Part shown: in pieces, positions 6,369 through 7,974 of the stretch
Layout: the number at the start of each line of letters is the position of its first letter
How positions within the stretch are numbered: the stretch's first letter is position 1
From: an uncultured Bacteroidales bacterium
GTDB taxonomy: Bacteria; Bacteroidota; Bacteroidia; Bacteroidales; UBA932
Reading direction: 5' to 3'
Assembly: GCA_937898205.1 (NCBI GenBank)
Contig: CALEJC010000078.1
Coordinates: forward strand, 1 to 7,974
Length of the DNA stretch: 7,974 bases
Program-made: the position numbers and the translations under genes
The notes under the pieces: model-generated
The model's database searches: none
What the model was told of the DNA's origin: nothing
Seen by the model: the letters and a program-made list of their open reading frames with translations, nothing else

Positions 6369-7607
6369 TTATTTTGTCATCTCGATAAGTTGATCAACAG
6401 GAGTGATATAGAGGTCCATGTGACCGTCTGCGTTATTTGCTGTGCTGATGATATAGCGACCATTCATCACAAAGTGCGGATGTGGATCCGGGTGAAGCAC
6501 TGATGGCTTATCACGAGGAACAAGCGGCTCTCTCACTGTATAAACCCAAGCAGTCTTGTCAGTCTCTCTGTTGTAGAAAGCCACAGCCCAAGGGCCACCT
6601 CTCCACCAACCATTTGGCGCCTGATCGAGCACTACATATTTATTATCTGGCGAGCAATAATTGTGACGTGCTCCCGGAACCTTAGCCCAAGCTTCCTGCT
6701 TGCCTGTCTCCAGATCATAGTGATAGACACAGTCTTCTTCTTCCATCCAGCCGTGACCGCACCATGAAACACCCTTGCCATCATCATCCCAGATTTCATG
6801 GGAAGCAAAGTTGCGATGCTCTGCAGGGATAAGTGTCTTTGAGCCCTTGCGCACAAGCCACATGCGAGGATACCAGCCCGTCTCCTTCTGGTAGGCCTGT
6901 CCAAGCTCACCCCAAGCGGTCTCCCATGCACACATTGCAAGCGAATCATTTACAGGATTGAGCTGACCGTGATTGCAGTTCCACTCAGTCTCACCCCAGA
7001 GATCCCAAGAACCATCAACCAGATTGAGCATACCTTGGATATAACGCTCCTTTCCGCCTTCAGGTCTCACTGCAGCATCAAGAAACGCCTTCTGGCGATC
7101 CTGAGTCAGAGTAAGATGGGTTGCAAGGCGAGTGATGCGGCCAAGAGAAGAAAGCTCTTCAGGGATATCACAAAGCTTGATTTCTTTATCAGGCTCAGCA
7201 AAATATTTCTTAAAGAAACCTCTCTGAGGATCGCCATAGACCATATAGTTTTCTTTGGTCTCAATGAAAGGAGTCATTCTGATCTCACCCAAGTCATAAA
7301 CCTCATCTTTCTTGAGGTCTGCAACTTTCAGGCGACGAGGTTCAAAACCTTTGAGCTCATTACCTACAGTGTGCTGGAAAACCAGAAATCTTCCATCTTC
7401 GGTCATGGATTTGGTCACAAAATAGAGAGACTGCTTGTTGTCATCCGGCGCACCATAGTTGAGCGCATAAGACACAACACCAGAAACAGGGTCGACTCTC
7501 TTTTCAAAAAGAGATGACTCCTCCGGAGCCTTTACTCCACTTGAACATGCAGAAGCAAGCACAACAGCGCAAGCCAGGTTCAAGAACTTTGAGATATTCT
7601 TTTTCAT
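6369..7607 (-). CDS. Beta-propeller lipoprotein resembling oligogalacturonate lyase (PL22-like)
   Basis: A 412-residue exported protein. The signal MKKNISKFLNLACAVVLASAC places the lipidated Cys at 21. The rest shows repeated propeller-blade motifs of the TolB/WD40-like kind: LTQDRQKAFLDA (167-178), NCNHGQLNPVNDSLAMCAWE (210-229), SHEIWDDDGKGVSWCGHG (269-286), NYCSPDNKYVVLDQ (316-329) and HPHFVMNGRYIIST (376-389). The NHxQxNP, HExWxxDGK and HPHP/SF pattern resembles oligogalacturonate lyases of family PL22, whose metal site uses several histidines; candidates here are His270, His315, His372, His376 and His378. The family's metal-binding Gln near the last histidine pair is not obvious, so the activity may differ or be lost. 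Known PL22 enzymes cut short pectin oligomers and are usually cytoplasmic; a lipoprotein form is odd. It has its own probable promoter and no PUL partners. The fold is fairly sure, the reaction is not. Confidence 0.7.
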   Translation of the reverse strand: MKKNISKFLNLACAVVLASACSSGVKAPEESSLFEKRVDPVSGVVSYALNYGAPDDNKQSLYFVTKSMTEDGRFLVFQHTVGNELKGFEPRRLKVADLKKDEVYDLGEIRMTPFIETKENYMVYGDPQRGFFKKYFAEPDKEIKLCDIPEELSSLGRITRLATHLTLTQDRQKAFLDAAVRPEGGKERYIQGMLNLVDGSWDLWGETEWNCNHGQLNPVNDSLAMCAWETAWGELGQAYQKETGWYPRMWLVRKGSKTLIPAEHRNFASHEIWDDDGKGVSWCGHGWMEEEDCVYHYDLETGKQEAWAKVPGARHNYCSPDNKYVVLDQAPNGWWRGGPWAVAFYNRETDKTAWVYTVREPLVPRDKPSVLHPDPHPHFVMNGRYIISTANNADGHMDLYITPVDQLIEMTK

Positions 7608-7641
7608 ATGTAAATAATTAAATTGGTTACGGTTATATGCA

Positions 7642-7649
7642 CAAATTTA
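7642..7649 (-). promoter_or_regulatory. Possible -7 box of the propeller lipoprotein gene
   Basis: On the minus strand this is TAAATTTG, an exact TAnnTTTG. It would start the transcript near 7637, about 30 nt before the ATG at 7607. No clear -33 element is present, and in AT-rich DNA such a box can arise by chance. The dnaK terminator just upstream (7675-7700) makes a separate promoter necessary. Confidence 0.45.
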
Positions 7650-7674
7650 ACAAATATCTACATATAGAAAAGAG

Positions 7675-7700
7675 AAAGCCTCCCAAAATTGGAAGGCTTT
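7675..7700 (-). terminator. Intrinsic terminator after dnaK
   Basis: Read on the minus strand, AAAGCCTTCC pairs over ten positions (one T-G) with GGGAGGCTTT around the loop AATTTT, followed by the T-rich tract CTCTTTTCT. The stem begins 8 bp after the stop codon at 7709-7711, so the short dnaK tail is followed at once by termination. Confidence 0.8.
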
Positions 7701-7708
7701 TATCTATA

Positions 7709-7974
7709 TTAGTTACCGTAATCAGGTTTTGGACCGCCCTGTGGGCCTTGTGGTCCCTGAGGACCTTGTGGACCTTGTGGACCCTGTGGGCCGTTTGGAT
7801 CAGCTCCTGCAGCCTTGGCCATATCCTCTGAAGCTGCATGCCATGCTGCCTCAAGCTCTGCATTGAACTTATCGATATCAGCAAGATTCTTCTCATCTAC
7901 TGCCTTCTTAAGGCCTTCGCATGCGCTCTCAATTGCTGCCTTCTTGTCAGCAGGGATCTTGTCGCCATGCTCCT
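7709..7974 (-). CDS. dnaK: Chaperone DnaK (Hsp70), C-terminal end
   Basis: The last 87 codons are present; the gene continues beyond the window edge. The segment GDKIPADKKAAIESACEGL followed by LKKAVDEKNLADIDKFNAEL and EAAWHAASEDMAKAAG is the helical lid of the DnaK substrate-binding domain. DnaK is the cytosolic ATP-driven chaperone working with DnaJ and GrpE. After the lid comes a disordered tail: ADPN, six Gly-Pro-Gln triplets, then GGPKPDYGN and the stop. Bacterial DnaK tails normally end in an acidic EEVK-like motif (DFEEVK in many Bacteroidales); it is missing here, and a terminator only 8 bp after the stop leaves no room for it in another frame. The lid identifies the protein well; only the tail is unusual. 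A DnaK paralogue with a variant tail is possible. Confidence 0.88.
   Translation of the reverse strand, partial: EHGDKIPADKKAAIESACEGLKKAVDEKNLADIDKFNAELEAAWHAASEDMAKAAGADPNGPQGPQGPQGPQGPQGPQGGPKPDYGN
7739..7792 (-). repeat. Six tandem 9-bp units coding for (Gly-Pro-Gln)6
   Basis: Six consecutive in-frame units with the coding-strand consensus GGTCCACAA. Units differ only at third codon positions (GGC/GGT/GGA, CCA/CCT, CAG/CAA), so the protein repeat is perfect while the DNA is not. That points to selection on the peptide rather than very recent slippage. The whole run lies in the disordered tail of DnaK. Confidence 0.9.

Noticed and set aside
6969..7517. 182-codon plus-strand open frame opposite the propeller gene
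   Set aside because: Its composition is explained by the real gene on the other strand, which has a signal peptide and propeller motifs throughout.
1895..7607. Polysaccharide utilisation locus containing the GH2 and propeller lipoproteins
   Set aside because: There are no SusC/SusD, sensor or transporter genes, and the two are separated by tRNAs and an unrelated gene pair with its own terminator.
7739..7792. Short tandem repeats as a CRISPR or a phase-variable tract
   Set aside because: The units are 9 bp, in frame, without spacers, and differ at synonymous positions; changes in unit number would keep the frame, so no on/off switching is expected.
7637..7831. Plus-strand open frame with Leu-Trp-Thr repeats
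   Set aside because: The repeats are the reverse complement of the Gly-Pro-Gln codons of DnaK and cross its terminator.

Overview
The window looks like chromosomal DNA of a Bacteroidales bacterium (phylum Bacteroidota). The evidence is the promoter form TAnnTTTG with an upstream TTTG about 20 bp away (clearest before the tRNA genes), start codons without Shine-Dalgarno sequences, several lipoproteins with short lipoboxes, a membrane-anchored LytTR regulator, a Bacteroidales-type acyl-ACP thioesterase, and a DnaK C-terminus. I cannot fix the genus. There is no transposase, integrase, phage gene, CRISPR array or SusC/SusD pair, so this reads as ordinary chromosome with several small unlinked units.

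Layout. (1) Positions 1-999, minus strand: a two-gene unit of a membrane-bound LytTR transcription regulator followed 11 bp later by the start of a free methionine-R-sulfoxide reductase (GAF family), cut by the window edge. (2) Positions 1000-1155: a divergent control region with a 12-bp perfect inverted repeat and six copies or near-copies of TTTCRTCCC, placed over both outward promoters. (3) Positions 1156-1872, plus: an acyl-ACP thioesterase whose promoter -7 box lies only 4 bp before the ATG, so its mRNA is probably leaderless; its terminator-like hairpin is built into its last codons. (4) Positions 1895-4609, minus: a large lipoprotein glycoside hydrolase of family GH2. (5) Positions 4698-4933, plus: a complete small transcription unit with promoter, tRNA-Lys(TTT), tRNA-Lys(CTT) and an intrinsic terminator. 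(6) Positions 5075-6291, plus: an unrecognised lipoprotein and a small outer-membrane beta-barrel protein, 11 bp apart. (7) Positions 6321-6358: a 17-bp perfect stem with a GAAA loop that can terminate both convergent genes. (8) Positions 6369-7607, minus: a lipoprotein beta-propeller resembling oligogalacturonate lyase. (9) Positions 7709-7974, minus: the C-terminal end of DnaK, with an unusual collagen-like (Gly-Pro-Gln)6 tail and no EEVK-type ending.

How the genes relate. The strongest regulatory story is the divergent region: repeated sites between a membrane LytTR regulator and a fatty-acid-releasing enzyme suggest that the regulator controls itself (and with it the methionine sulfoxide reductase) and the thioesterase, perhaps tying envelope state to acyl-chain supply. 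The GH2 and propeller lipoproteins are probably exported glycan-processing enzymes, but they sit alone and do not form a polysaccharide utilisation locus here. I did not find a clear new defence or mobile system. The best candidates for new biology are the operator cluster, the leaderless thioesterase and the DnaK tail.
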